In this document: positions 29,933 through 37,517 of the stretch, piece by piece
Layout: every line of letters starts with the position of its first letter
How positions within the stretch are numbered: position 1 is the first letter of the stretch
Source of the DNA: JAWVFM01 sp963823245
GTDB lineage: Bacteria > Actinomycetota > Thermoleophilia > Solirubrobacterales > 70-9
NCBI GenBank assembly: GCA_963823245.1
Contig: CAWGKQ010000003.1
Coordinates: forward strand, 124,001 to 188,000
Direction of reading: 5' to 3'
DNA: 64,000 nt
Notes under the pieces: model-generated
Told to the model about the DNA's origin: nothing
What the model saw: only the letters and a program-made list of their open reading frames with translations
The model's database searches: none
Program-made: the position numbers and the translations under genes

Positions 29933-30028
29933 ATGGGGATCCGCATCAAGCTGCTCGTTGGCCCCGCCGTCGCCGCCATCTGGGCGACGGCGATCGCCGT
30001 GCCGCGCTGGTTCGGCCAGTACTTCTGA
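29933..30028 (+). CDS. Possible 31-residue membrane peptide
   Basis: ATG ... TGA codes for MGIRIKLLVGPAVAAIWATA then IAVPRWFGQYF: a short basic start, one hydrophobic helix and an aromatic end, the layout of small membrane peptides. No clear ribosome-binding site. It fills the gap between the convergent membrane-protein and beta-lactamase-fold genes. Codon pattern is compatible with coding but the length gives little evidence. Confidence 0.35.
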   Translation: MGIRIKLLVGPAVAAIWATAIAVPRWFGQYF

Positions 30029-30041
30029 GCGAGAGACGTCG

Positions 30042-30714
30042 CTAGCCGGACAGCGCGCCGACGAAAGTCGGAGAACTTCCGCGGGTCGCGAAGGGGCGGC
30101 CCGTGGCCGAAGACGACGACCCTCGGCTCGAGCGGCCCGAGCTTCTTCGCCGAGCGCCGGTTCTCCGCCGGGTCAGGGGTGAGGTAGGGCTTCGGCTCGT
30201 GTAGGCCGGGAATCCCGGTCCAGATGTTCATGTTGTTGAGGACGTCGCCGATCACGAGCACGCCGTCGGACTCGCGCCAGAAGATGACGTGGCCGGCCGA
30301 GTGGCCCGGGGTCTCGATCACCTTGAAGCCGGCTACCTCGTCGCCCTCGCGAAGAGCCCGATCGGGCTTGCGGCCGGGGCCCGTGAAGATCGAGTCGTAG
30401 AACTTCGCGACCGGATGGTCGGGCTGGCGCTCACGGATGAGGCTCGGCGTCTCGGCGGCATCGGCGTCGCGTTCGCCGACCCAGTAGGGGACGCCGAGCT
30501 TCGAGCAGACCTCGGCGCTGGCGCCCTGGTGATCGGGGTGGGCGTGGGTGATCGCGTGCGCGGTCACCTCGTGGCCGTCGAGCTGCTTGAGGATCCGCTT
30601 GCCCGACCGACGCCCGCCCGCGTCGACGAGCACGTCGCCGATCAGGTACGCGTTCACGGCGCTCGGCATCGCGACGGTGTTGAGATGCCAGACCCCCTCG
30701 GCGACCTGCTTCAT
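30042..30714 (-). CDS. Metallo-beta-lactamase-fold hydrolase, frameshifted at 3' end
   Basis: Zinc hydrolase of the glyoxalase II-like superfamily, about 224 residues, substrate unknown. ATG 30714 (MKQVAEGVWHLN). Metal motifs: THAHPDHQG, GHSAGHVIFW, and VVVFGHGPPLRDP near the end. The frame then reads past its natural end. Deleting one T in a TTT run near 30067 gives DFVGALSG and a stop at 30042, matching the family length. Downstream of a secreted protein gene by 4 bp. Confidence 0.8.
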
Positions 30715-30718
30715 CGGC

Positions 30719-31102
30719 CTAGAAGTCGACGACCGGCGACGTTGCCCTCTTGCACACGTAGATGGTGCCCGCGGTGCCCTGCTCCTGGCGCTTGACCACC
30801 GCGTAGAACTTGCCGTTGGGCATCGCCGGCAGCTTCCAGCGGCCCTTGGCGTTCGTGGTCGCCGTCCCGAAGAGGCCGTCGGTGCCCGGCTGCTTGTTGA
30901 AGACTTTGACCTTCCGCTGCGGCCGGCAGGCATGGCCGTAGGGCTGCGAGTTGACCTTGCCGTGGAAGGGATTGCTCGCCCCCAGGGTCACCTGGGAATC
31001 GATGCGGATATGCCGTGTGGCGAACGCGCCGGGAGCGAGCGCGGCAAGCCCGGCCAGCGCGATGGCGAGGACGGCGGCGGTGGAAAGGCTTCGAGATCTC
31101 AC
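30719..31102 (-). CDS. Secreted protein with carboxypeptidase-regulatory/transthyretin-like fold
   Basis: It has 127 residues. Signal peptide about 1-28 (AAVLAIALAGLAALAPGAFA cleavage region). The mature part is beta-rich, with TNAKGRWKLPAMPNGKFYAV, the pattern of Ig-like or transthyretin-like repeat domains, and two Cys that could form a disulfide (HACRPQRK, IYVCKRA). Role unknown. Confidence 0.7.
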   Translation of the reverse strand: MRSRSLSTAAVLAIALAGLAALAPGAFATRHIRIDSQVTLGASNPFHGKVNSQPYGHACRPQRKVKVFNKQPGTDGLFGTATTNAKGRWKLPAMPNGKFYAVVKRQEQGTAGTIYVCKRATSPVVDF

Positions 31103-31120
31103 GCGCGCGATGCTAACGCG

Positions 31121-31957
31121 CTAGCGACCATCGAGCGGGACGCCGATGATCGCGAGGCGGCGGTTCAAGGCGCCGAGACCGAACTCGGCAAGCGCCCTCT
31201 CGTCGACGTCGAGGACGTCGAGCGCGCCCTCCCCGGGTGGCGACAGCGTCTCGGCGACGGCGGGAAGCAGCTCGAAGACCCGGCTTCGAACGACCTCGCC
31301 CATCGCCGCGTCGGCTGCGACCGCCTCGCGCAGGAACCAGGTCCCGTAGGCGATGTGCCGCTGCTCGTCGGCGGCGATGCGCGAATAGCCGTCGACGAAT
31401 CCCGGTAGGAGCTCGCGCTGACGCAGCAGGTCGAGGAGGAAGTGCGAGGTCACGATCCCGAGCGTCCCCTCGAGCACCATGTGATAGATCGTCACGAAGT
31501 CGACCTTCGCGGCCCGATCGCGGGGCTCCCGCAGGAGCCGATCGTGCGCCTCTACGAGGGCCCCGTCGAAGATCTTGCGAAACGGCTCGCCGAGGACCTC
31601 ACGCGCTCTGGCGACGTGATCGGCGATGGCGGCGGGGTCGGCGATCACCTCGTCCTGGAACCGCGCGTAGAACTGCATATGACGCACCTCGTCGACGAGC
31701 TGCGTCGAGAGGTACGACCCCTCCTCCTCGTCGTCCTGCGCGAGGACGAGGCCACAGAACTGGGTCGAGATGCGCTCCTCGGCGACCATCAGCGAGCTGA
31801 GGACGAAGTGGAGGAGGTCGCGCTCGGAGGCAGCGAGAGCCTCCCAGCTCGCGTCGTCGCGCTCGAGGTCGACGTCCCGAGCGGCCCAGTGTGCGTGCTC
31901 CCAGTCGAGGTAGAGGTCCTGGGGGGTCTTGAGGTTGACTCGCTCGGCGGTGCTCAC
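31121..31957 (-). CDS. R2-like ferritin-fold oxidase (R2lox-like), in the ars operon
   Basis: It has 278 residues, ribonucleotide-reductase R2 superfamily. Six metal ligands line up as Glu60, Glu90, His93, Glu163, Glu198, His201 (AEERIS, DEVRHMQ, YHMVLEGT, DEQRHIAYG). Tyr158 stands five residues before Glu163, where R2lox proteins have the Tyr of the Tyr-Val crosslink; the Val position is Ile63 here. No nrdA is nearby. GTG start overlaps the arsM stop (GTGA). This argues for an R2lox-type Mn/Fe or di-iron oxidase and not class I RNR. A role on (methyl)arsenicals is inference from context only. Confidence 0.78.
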   Translation of the reverse strand: MSTAERVNLKTPQDLYLDWEHAHWAARDVDLERDDASWEALAASERDLLHFVLSSLMVAEERISTQFCGLVLAQDDEEEGSYLSTQLVDEVRHMQFYARFQDEVIADPAAIADHVARAREVLGEPFRKIFDGALVEAHDRLLREPRDRAAKVDFVTIYHMVLEGTLGIVTSHFLLDLLRQRELLPGFVDGYSRIAADEQRHIAYGTWFLREAVAADAAMGEVVRSRVFELLPAVAETLSPPGEGALDVLDVDERALAEFGLGALNRRLAIIGVPLDGR

Positions 31958-32676
31958 GCGCGCTCCGGCATCCGGGCACGGATGATCGCGGAGCCGGCGT
32001 GATCGTGCACGCGATGGGTCTCACGCACCCCGATCGCGGTGAAGCCGGCCGCCTCCAGGTGCCGCCGCAGGTCGGACTCGGTCAAAGCGCCCGCGATGCA
32101 GCCGGTCCACGCTTCGAGGTTGGCACGCGTCTCCTCGTCCATCTCGGGATCGGCGACGATGTCTGTCACCGCGAGTCGCCCGCCCGGACGCAGCACCCGA
32201 GACGCCTCGGCGAACACCCTCGCCTTGTCGGCGGAGAGGTTGATCACGCAGTTCGAGATAACCACGTCGACCGAGTCATCGGGCAGAGGGATCGACTCGA
32301 TGGTGCCCTTCAGGAACTCGACGTTTGTCGCGCCGGCGCGGACGGCGTTGGCGCGGGCGAGCTCGAGCATCTCGTCGGTCATGTCGAGGCCGTAGGCGCG
32401 ACCGGTCTCACCGACCCGTTCCGCTGAGAGCAGCACGTCGGTGCCGTCGCCCGAGCCCAGATCGAGCGCGGATTCTCCTTCGCGAAGCTCGGCGACCGCG
32501 GTCGGGTTGCCGCAGCCGAGCGGCGAGGAGCTCGGCCCACAACACTCGGCGCTCGCCTCAGCGCCAGCGTCACAGCAGCCTGCGGCCTCGGGCTCGCTCA
32601 GGCCGCGCGCCGCATCCGCGTAGCGCTGCCGCACCACCTCTTGAATCTCCTCGGCTTTGATCAGCCGTTCAGCCAC
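31954..32676 (-). CDS. arsM: Arsenite S-adenosylmethyltransferase
   Basis: Methylates As(III) with SAM. It has 240 residues. A Cys pair and CCG cluster near the start (GCCDAGAEASAECCG), SAM loop LDLGSGDGTDVLLSA, LDMTDEMLELA, and the arsenic-site cysteines in SNCVINLS and AWTGCIAGAL. Start ATG 32676 overlaps the arsR end by 16 bp, so it is translated with the regulator. Confidence 0.93.
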   Translation of the reverse strand: MAERLIKAEEIQEVVRQRYADAARGLSEPEAAGCCDAGAEASAECCGPSSSPLGCGNPTAVAELREGESALDLGSGDGTDVLLSAERVGETGRAYGLDMTDEMLELARANAVRAGATNVEFLKGTIESIPLPDDSVDVVISNCVINLSADKARVFAEASRVLRPGGRLAVTDIVADPEMDEETRANLEAWTGCIAGALTESDLRRHLEAAGFTAIGVRETHRVHDHAGSAIIRARMPERA

Positions 32677-33017
32677 GTGCTCAGCTCCTTCAACGCGTCG
32701 GGGTTGACGTAGTAGTAGGCCCAGAGACCGCGTCGCTCGGAGCCGACAAGTCCTGCATCGCGCAGAACCTTCAGATGGTGCGAGACCGTTGGTTGCGAGA
32801 GATCGAACAGGGGCACGAGCTCGCAGACGCAGACCTTGCCGGCGTGGCGACGGAGCACATCGACGAGCTGCATCCGGACCGGATCGCCGAGCGCCTTCGC
32901 GACGGCGGACATTCGCTCCGCCTCCGCGCGCTCGATGTCCGGGTAGGCAACCGGCTCGCAGCAGGGCTCGCCGGCCGGGCGCTTGTGTTTCGGCGCGAGC
33001 TCCAGATCGACGCTCAT
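32661..33017 (-). CDS. arsR: ArsR/SmtB-family arsenic-sensing repressor
   Basis: It has 118 residues. N-terminal Cys pair (GEPCCEPVAYP) and CVC in the alpha-3/4 region (GKVCVCELVPLF) are candidate As(III) ligands. The DNA-recognition helix is DLSQPTVSHHLKVLRDAGLV, with a winged end ERRGLWAYYYVN. It should repress both its own operon and arsC-aquaporin through the shared AT-rich divergent promoter; As(III) binding would release it. Confidence 0.93.
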   Translation of the reverse strand: MSVDLELAPKHKRPAGEPCCEPVAYPDIERAEAERMSAVAKALGDPVRMQLVDVLRRHAGKVCVCELVPLFDLSQPTVSHHLKVLRDAGLVGSERRGLWAYYYVNPDALKELSTWLNG

Positions 33018-33021
33018 CTAT

Positions 33022-33053
33022 TTGAATCTATCAATTGAATTGGCTATTGTCAA
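33022..33053. promoter_or_regulatory. Overlapping divergent ars promoters and likely ArsR operator
   Basis: The 41-bp arsR-arsC gap is AT-rich in a GC-rich genome. Plus strand: TTGAAT (33022-33027), 17 bp, TATTGT (33045-33050), leading to arsC. Minus strand: TTGACA (33048-33053), 17 bp, TAGATT (33025-33030), leading to arsR. The two promoters interlock almost completely. The palindrome TCAATTGA (33031-33038) lies in both spacers, a natural ArsR site. Both mRNAs would be near leaderless. Confidence 0.65.
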
Positions 33054-33058
33054 TGTAG

Positions 33059-33469
33059 ATGCCTTCCGACCGGATCCCGGAGGTTCTCTTCGTTTGCGTC
33101 CACAACGCCGGGCGCAGCCAGATGGCGGCGGGCTTCGTCGAGGACCTGGGTGCGGGCCGCGTGAGCGTTCGCTCGGCCGGATCCGAGCCCGGGGAGCGCG
33201 TCAACCCGACGGCGGTGGAGGCGATGGCCGAGGTCGGGATCGACATCTCCGCCGGCTTCCCAAAGCGGCTCACGAACAACGCGGTCCGCGAGGCCGATGT
33301 CGTGATCACGATGGGCTGCGGCGACGCCTGCCCGATCTATCCCGGCAAGAGATACGAGGATTGGGACCTCGAGGATCCGGCCGGCAAGGAGCTGGAGACC
33401 GTGCGGCGGATTCGCGACGAGATCGCGGCGCGGGTTCGCGCGCTGCTCGAGGAGCTCGCGCCCGGCTGA
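33059..33469 (+). CDS. arsC: Arsenate reductase, low-molecular-weight phosphatase type
   Basis: Reduces As(V) to As(III). It has 136 residues. The P-loop CVHNAGRSQ gives nucleophile Cys13, and Cys87/Cys91 (TMGCGDACPIYPG) are placed for the disulfide relay. KRYEDWDLEDPAGK is typical of the actinobacterial thioredoxin- or mycothiol-coupled group. It overlaps the downstream aquaporin by one base pair position (TGATG). Confidence 0.93.
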   Translation: MPSDRIPEVLFVCVHNAGRSQMAAGFVEDLGAGRVSVRSAGSEPGERVNPTAVEAMAEVGIDISAGFPKRLTNNAVREADVVITMGCGDACPIYPGKRYEDWDLEDPAGKELETVRRIRDEIAARVRALLEELAPG

Positions 33470-34143
33470 TGGAGCGCCCTGGCCTCGCCCGGCGGGTCGC
33501 GGCCGAGGCGCTCGCGGCATTCGCCCTGGTCTTCGCCGGCTGCGGAGCGATCGTCACCGAGAGCGTGCACCACGGCGCCCTCGGCTCGATCGGAATTGCG
33601 CTCGCCTTCGGCCTCGTGATCATGGTCATGGTCTACGCGACCGGTCACTTGTCGGGCGCCCACATCAACCCGGCGGTGACGATCGCCTTCGCGCTCACGC
33701 GCCACTTTCCACCCCGTGAGGCCGCGGCCTACGTCGCCGGCCAGGTCGCGGGAGCCGCGGCGGCAGCGTTCCTCCTGCTCGCCGTCTGGCCGAGCGAGCC
33801 GGCCGCGCTCGGCGCCACCGTCCCCTCGGTCGGCGTCGGCAGCGCGCTCGTCTACGAGGCGCTGATGACGGCCTTCCTGATGTTCGTGATCATGGCGGTC
33901 GCCACCGATACCCGCGCGGTCGGGGCCGCCGCGGCGATCGCAATCGGCGGCACGATCGGCCTGGACGCGCTGTTCGGGGGGCCGATCACCGGCGCCTCGA
34001 TGAACCCGGCGCGCTCGTTCGGCCCCGCGCTCGCCTCGGGGACGTGGACGGAGTTCTGGATCTACGTGGTCGGCCCCGTCGCGGGCGCCGCCATCGGAGC
34101 GCTTGCGTACCAGCTGGTGAGAAAGCCGAACGCGCGCCGCTAG
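33469..34143 (+). CDS. MIP-family aquaglyceroporin of the ars locus (AqpS-like)
   Basis: It has 224 residues, six helices and two half-helices with NPA boxes intact (GAHINPAVTIAF and GASMNPARSFGP). ATG 33469 overlaps the arsC TGA. No ArsB or Acr3 pump is present. As in Sinorhizobium AqpS-ArsC, the channel may let As(III) made by ArsC flow out down its gradient. Channel selectivity cannot be read with certainty from sequence. Confidence 0.9.
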   Translation: MERPGLARRVAAEALAAFALVFAGCGAIVTESVHHGALGSIGIALAFGLVIMVMVYATGHLSGAHINPAVTIAFALTRHFPPREAAAYVAGQVAGAAAAAFLLLAVWPSEPAALGATVPSVGVGSALVYEALMTAFLMFVIMAVATDTRAVGAAAAIAIGGTIGLDALFGGPITGASMNPARSFGPALASGTWTEFWIYVVGPVAGAAIGALAYQLVRKPNARR

Positions 34144-34146
34144 TCG

Positions 34147-34937
34147 TCAGCCGTGGCGCGGTGGCTTCGGCAGATCGCGAAGCAGACGGCGGGCGATGCC
34201 CTCCAGCGTGTGCTCGCCGTAAGAGTGCGAGGGGTCGAACTCGGTGAGCATTGCCAGCGAGACCCGGCGGCCGTGGCGGGTCAGAAGAGCGACTTGGTGG
34301 TCGACGCGACCGGTGCCCGTAGCCCAGCCGCCCTTGAAGTAGAGGTGCCAGCCGCGAGGCTTCGCCTGACCCACCCCCAGCGCTGCGAAGGCGTGATCGT
34401 CGCAAGCAGGTGCTTGGCGTAACGGCGGTGGCGCCTGGGGATGTACCGCCCGAGGTGGTACATGAAGCGAGCCTGGTCGATCGCGTCGATGCGGCTGAGA
34501 CCCCAGATGCTCGCGTAGCGGAATGCGTGCATGTGGGCGTCGCGGGCGAGCCGGTCGATCGCGGCCACGCCGACGATGTCGCGGACCCGCGTTGCCGCGA
34601 CGCTGTTGGAGACGCGGATCATCGGGCCGAGGAGCGCACGGTCCCCGCGGTCGAGCGACCGATGCCGCACCGGTGGCTGGCGCAGGTAGGCCGCGAGGAG
34701 CATCACCTTGAAGACGCTCGCGGCGGGCGCCCTGTCGTTCCGGTTCAAGGTCTGGAGGCGGCCGTCGAGACCCTTGACGGCGAAGCTGATCTGGCCGGCG
34801 CGGCCCCGCGCGTAGTGCTTGGCGGCGCGAACGTCCGGGCGCCACGGTGCGCGGGTCCTCGCGGCCGGGCTCGCGGCTGCCCCAGCGGCGACCACCGCGG
34901 TCAGCGCGAGGGGGATGGTCAGCGCCGCCTTGCGCAT
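34147..34937 (-). CDS. Secreted serine hydrolase of the class A beta-lactamase fold, frameshifted
   Basis: A signal peptide (about 1-24) is followed by a penicillin-binding-like domain: SxxK at Ser74-Lys77 (ASVFKVM), SNS at 110-112 in place of SDN, and a KGG (FKGGWATG) in place of KTG. The frame breaks near 34375 after PSQRWGW; adding one G to a five-G run restores GVGQAKPRGWHLYFKGGWA and the true end. About 263 residues. The altered SDN and KTG triads suggest a peptidase/esterase or inactive homologue, not a drug-resistance lactamase. Confidence 0.78.
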
Positions 34938-35049
34938 CGGCGGCGAGCATAGACTTCGCTCGAGCCGGCCGATCCTGGCGGCGGGCCAAGGACGGCAGGG
35001 GAGCGGGCGCGGCGCGATTCGTGCGCCTAGTCCTCGAGGGGGGATTAGA

Positions 35050-35433
35050 GTGCCGACCGCCGTGGACTACAGACTCGAGCTCGTGCAGGTTCCGGTTTCG
35101 GATGTGGACCGCGCGAAAGCCTTCTACGTCGATCAGGTCGGGTTCAGCGACGACCACGACCATCAGGTGAGCGAGGATCTGCGCTTCGTTCAGCTCACGC
35201 CGCCCGGGTCCGGGTGCTCGATCACGATCGGCACCGGGCTCTCGGACATGGAGCCTGGCTCGGTGGAGGGGCTTCAGCTCGTGGTCGATGACATCCAGGC
35301 GGCGCGGGAGGACCTCGCCGGGCGCGGCATCGAGGTCAGCGACGTCCAGAGCTTCCCGTGGGGAGACTTCGTGTTCTTCAGCGACCCCGACGGGAACGGC
35401 TGGGCCGTGCAGGCGATTCCGGCGCAAGGCTAG
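35050..35433 (+). CDS. VOC-family (glyoxalase/bleomycin-resistance fold) protein
   Basis: It has 127 residues from GTG 35050. Two beta-alpha-beta-beta-beta repeats: LVQVPVSDVDRAKAFYVDQV and, later, GLQLVVDDIQAAREDLAGRG with VFFSDPDGNGWAVQ. Closest in style to small VOC proteins often called glyoxalase superfamily; function unassigned. Its TAG shares a CTAG with the end of the minus-strand frame that runs through tRNA-Ala. Confidence 0.85.
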   Translation: MPTAVDYRLELVQVPVSDVDRAKAFYVDQVGFSDDHDHQVSEDLRFVQLTPPGSGCSITIGTGLSDMEPGSVEGLQLVVDDIQAAREDLAGRGIEVSDVQSFPWGDFVFFSDPDGNGWAVQAIPAQG

Positions 35434-35525
35434 ACGGCCTTTGCGCGGCGGGCGATCTCGAAGCTCTCGCCCCGCGAGGCGCGCTCGATATAGCGACCGA
35501 AATGGAGTCGGCACTCTTCGGCTCC
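35430..35525 (-). pseudogene. Fragment resembling a Phd/YefM-type antitoxin
   Basis: It has 31 codons, GAEECRLHFGRYIERASRGE then SFEIARRAKAV, matching the N-terminal DNA-binding half of Phd/YefM antitoxins (pattern FGxYxxRxxxGExFxIxRRxxxV). The frame ends where the C-terminal toxin-binding half should begin, at the border with the VOC gene. It is in the same frame as the endonuclease reading through the tRNA. Short, so tentative. Confidence 0.4.
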
Positions 35526-36077
35526 TAGGGCGGCGGTGGCGCTGGCGCTTCGAGTAGTGGAGCCAGGGGGGCTCGAACCCCCGACCTCCTGACTGCCGGT
35601 CAGGCGCTCTCCCAACTGAGCTATGGCCCCGAACGTGAAGTCATCGACCATGTTAACGGCGCAGCGCTGACCGTTACGAGCCGCTGAAAGCCGAAGATGC
35701 ACCATGGACGCGCCGCCGCAGCGCTCAACGGGAATCCAAAAGCACCGATCAAGCTCCGGGCAGTAAGCCGCGATCCCGTCGATCTCGACGGCCGTATACG
35801 AGCTTCTCACGTAGCCACGACCAGGCGTGTAGTACGACCCATGACACGGAACGACGACCACATCACCCTTGCGTCGTGCGAGCTTGCATTGGACGCGGAC
35901 GAGCTGATCGTTGATGTCCAATACAAGGTCGTACCGAGCGCCCTCCATCATCGGCCGAAGGACCGAGATCCCTGCCCGAGCCCCAGGGACGCCAACCCCC
36001 CGGTCGACGTCCTCCACCGGCTGCTCGCGGACGCATTCGAAGGCGAGCTTGAATGCGACGCGGACGCGCTGATGCAA
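35430..36077 (-). CDS. Putative PD-(D/E)XK homing-type endonuclease frame running through tRNA-Ala
   Basis: Open frame of 215 codons (TTG 36077; an internal ATG at 35951 is an alternative start). The core (GISVLRPMMEGARYDLVLD, LVRVQCKLARRKGDVV, then IDGIAAYCPELDRCFWIP and LRLSAARNGQR) resembles group I intron-associated PD-(D/E)XK nucleases, with Asp in YDLVLD and QCK as the catalytic pair. The frame crosses the whole tRNA (GAIAQLGERLTGSQEVGGSS), which I recall as a common tail in this family. The N-terminal 60 residues do not look homologous, so the start is uncertain and the gene may be truncated. Confidence 0.55.
   Translation of the reverse strand: MHQRVRVAFKLAFECVREQPVEDVDRGVGVPGARAGISVLRPMMEGARYDLVLDINDQLVRVQCKLARRKGDVVVVPCHGSYYTPGRGYVRSSYTAVEIDGIAAYCPELDRCFWIPVERCGGASMVHLRLSAARNGQRCAVNMVDDFTFGAIAQLGERLTGSQEVGGSSPPGSTTRSASATAALGAEECRLHFGRYIERASRGESFEIARRAKAV
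35558..35630 (-). tRNA. tRNA-Ala (anticodon GGC)
   Basis: It has 73 nt. Acceptor stem GGGGCCA/TGGCTCC with the alanine identity pair G3-U70, D-stem GCTC/GAGC, anticodon stem CCTGA/TCAGG, T-arm with GGTTCGAGC. CCA is not encoded. The anticodon loop reads CCGGCAG, placing GGC at 34-36 and C at position 33, where a U is nearly universal in bacterial elongator tRNAs. Confidence 0.93.
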
Positions 36078-36210
36078 ACCTCCACTGTCCTGTCTGCGGC
36101 CGCGGGCGTCGAGGAGAACATCTTCCTCGTCCCGCCGACTCCCCCGCCCCCGCGAAGGCGCGATGGCGGTCGGAGCCGACGTCGGCGTTCGCCGCGATAG
36201 TGAGGACGCT

Positions 36211-37051
36211 CTAGGCGACCGCCGCGGACTGGCCGCCGGCGACGTCCAGCACCAGGCGGTCCGCCCCCCGCTCTCGCACCTCGAGCGAGAGCGCGCAGCG
36301 CGCGCGGAGCTCGCCGACCAGATCGACCGGCTCCTTCAGGCTCACGGTGAGCGTCGCCCGGCCCTCGGAGAAGCGCCTGATCGACAGCTCCGAGACCGCG
36401 GCTATCGAGCGGGCCGCGTCCTCGAATCCGACGAGCTGGGAGAAATCGGCGACCGGGCCGATCTCGACCTCGACGGCGCCCTCGAGCTCCTCGCCCGCGC
36501 GGCGCGGGCGTCGGCCGCCGAGCTCAGGGGTGAACTCGAGCTCCTCCTCCGCCCCGACCCTCTCGAGCGCCGCGGCGAGCGCGTCGGTCAAACGCTCGCC
36601 GGCATCGCCCGGCCGGCCGGCGATCTCCCGGATGCGCTCGGTCACGTCGGCCGCTTGGCGAAGCGCCGAGAGCCTGATCCGCGTCGCCTGGCCACGCGCC
36701 TGGCGGCGGAGCGCGTCGATCTCGCCTAGCGAGCGCCGTCAGGGCCTCCATGCCCTCCCCGCCGCTCGCCCGCTCGCCATCGAGCTCGGCTCGCACCCAG
36801 CGCAGCTCTCGCTCGCGCTCGACGACCCGCTCCGCGAGCCGCGTCGCCACCCGCTCGACTTCCTCGACCCGCGCCCGCTCGCGCGCGATCTCAGCATCCC
36901 GGGCGCCGATCTCGGCCCTTCCCGCCTCGATCCGCTCCCTGGCAGCGACAAGCTTCTCCGCGATCGAGTCGACGGCGGCATCCCGCGCGGCAATCGCCTC
37001 ATCGACGTCGGCGCGGCGATAGCCGAGGAGCGACCTCTTGAATTGCCCCAT
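36211..37051 (-). CDS. DivIVA-like coiled-coil protein, frameshifted
   Basis: About 280 residues. Begins MGQFKRSLLGYRRADVDEAI, the pattern of DivIVA/SepF-associated coiled-coil starts, followed by a long Glu/Arg/Ala coiled coil (about 18-100). The frame changes near 36725; removing one G joins TALAS to EIDALRRQARGQATRIRLSA and continues to a beta-rich C-terminal domain (FSQLVGFEDAARSIAAVSEL). Possible polar growth or division scaffold. Lies downstream of rsfS with a 46-bp gap. Confidence 0.72.
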
Positions 37052-37097
37052 CGCTATGGGCGGGACGCTAGGGGCAGCGACGGACGGACTGCGGGCG

Positions 37098-37517
37098 CTA
37101 TCCGCCCGGCGTCCACTCCAGCCGCCCCGCCTCGCCCCAGAGCCGATCGAGCCGGTAGCGCTCCCGCAGCTCGGGCACGAAGACGTGCAGGACGCAATCG
37201 AGGTAGTCCATGAGGATCCAGCGCGACTCGCGCTCTCCCTCCACGCTCGCCGGCAGCAGCCCCCGATCGTGCTTCATCCGCTCGTAGACCTCGTCGTGGA
37301 TCGCCTTCGCCTGGCGCTCGTTCCGGGCCGTGCAGACGACCATGAAGTCCGTGTAGCCGACGAGATCGCCGACGTCGAGAATGACGAGGTCGGTCGCGAC
37401 CTTCGACTCCGCGAGGCGCGCGACCTCGCGGGTCAAGGCCTCCGCCGCCCCGCGATCAACCGGGCTCGGCGTCGTCTCCGCGGCGTCCTCCACCCTGCGC
37501 TCCGGCGCCTCGCTCAC
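37098..37517 (-). CDS. rsfS: Ribosomal silencing factor RsfS
   Basis: Binds L14 and blocks subunit joining in starvation. It has 139 residues. Signature segments GYTDFMVVCTARNERQAKAI and WILMDYLDCVLHVFVPELRE with YRLDRLWGEA at the end. GTG start overlaps the nadD stop (GTGA), the usual nadD-rsfS pairing. Confidence 0.95.
   Translation of the reverse strand: MSEAPERRVEDAAETTPSPVDRGAAEALTREVARLAESKVATDLVILDVGDLVGYTDFMVVCTARNERQAKAIHDEVYERMKHDRGLLPASVEGERESRWILMDYLDCVLHVFVPELRERYRLDRLWGEAGRLEWTPGG

Noticed and set aside
31121..31957. Class I ribonucleotide reductase beta subunit (nrdB)
   Set aside because: No nrdA partner, ars-operon overlap and the R2lox-type Tyr position favour an R2-like oxidase; kept as a lesser alternative.
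34147..34937. Beta-lactamase resistance gene
   Set aside because: SxxK is present, but SDN and KTG are altered (SNS, KGG) and there is no Glu166-type loop I could identify. Called only as a serine hydrolase of that fold.
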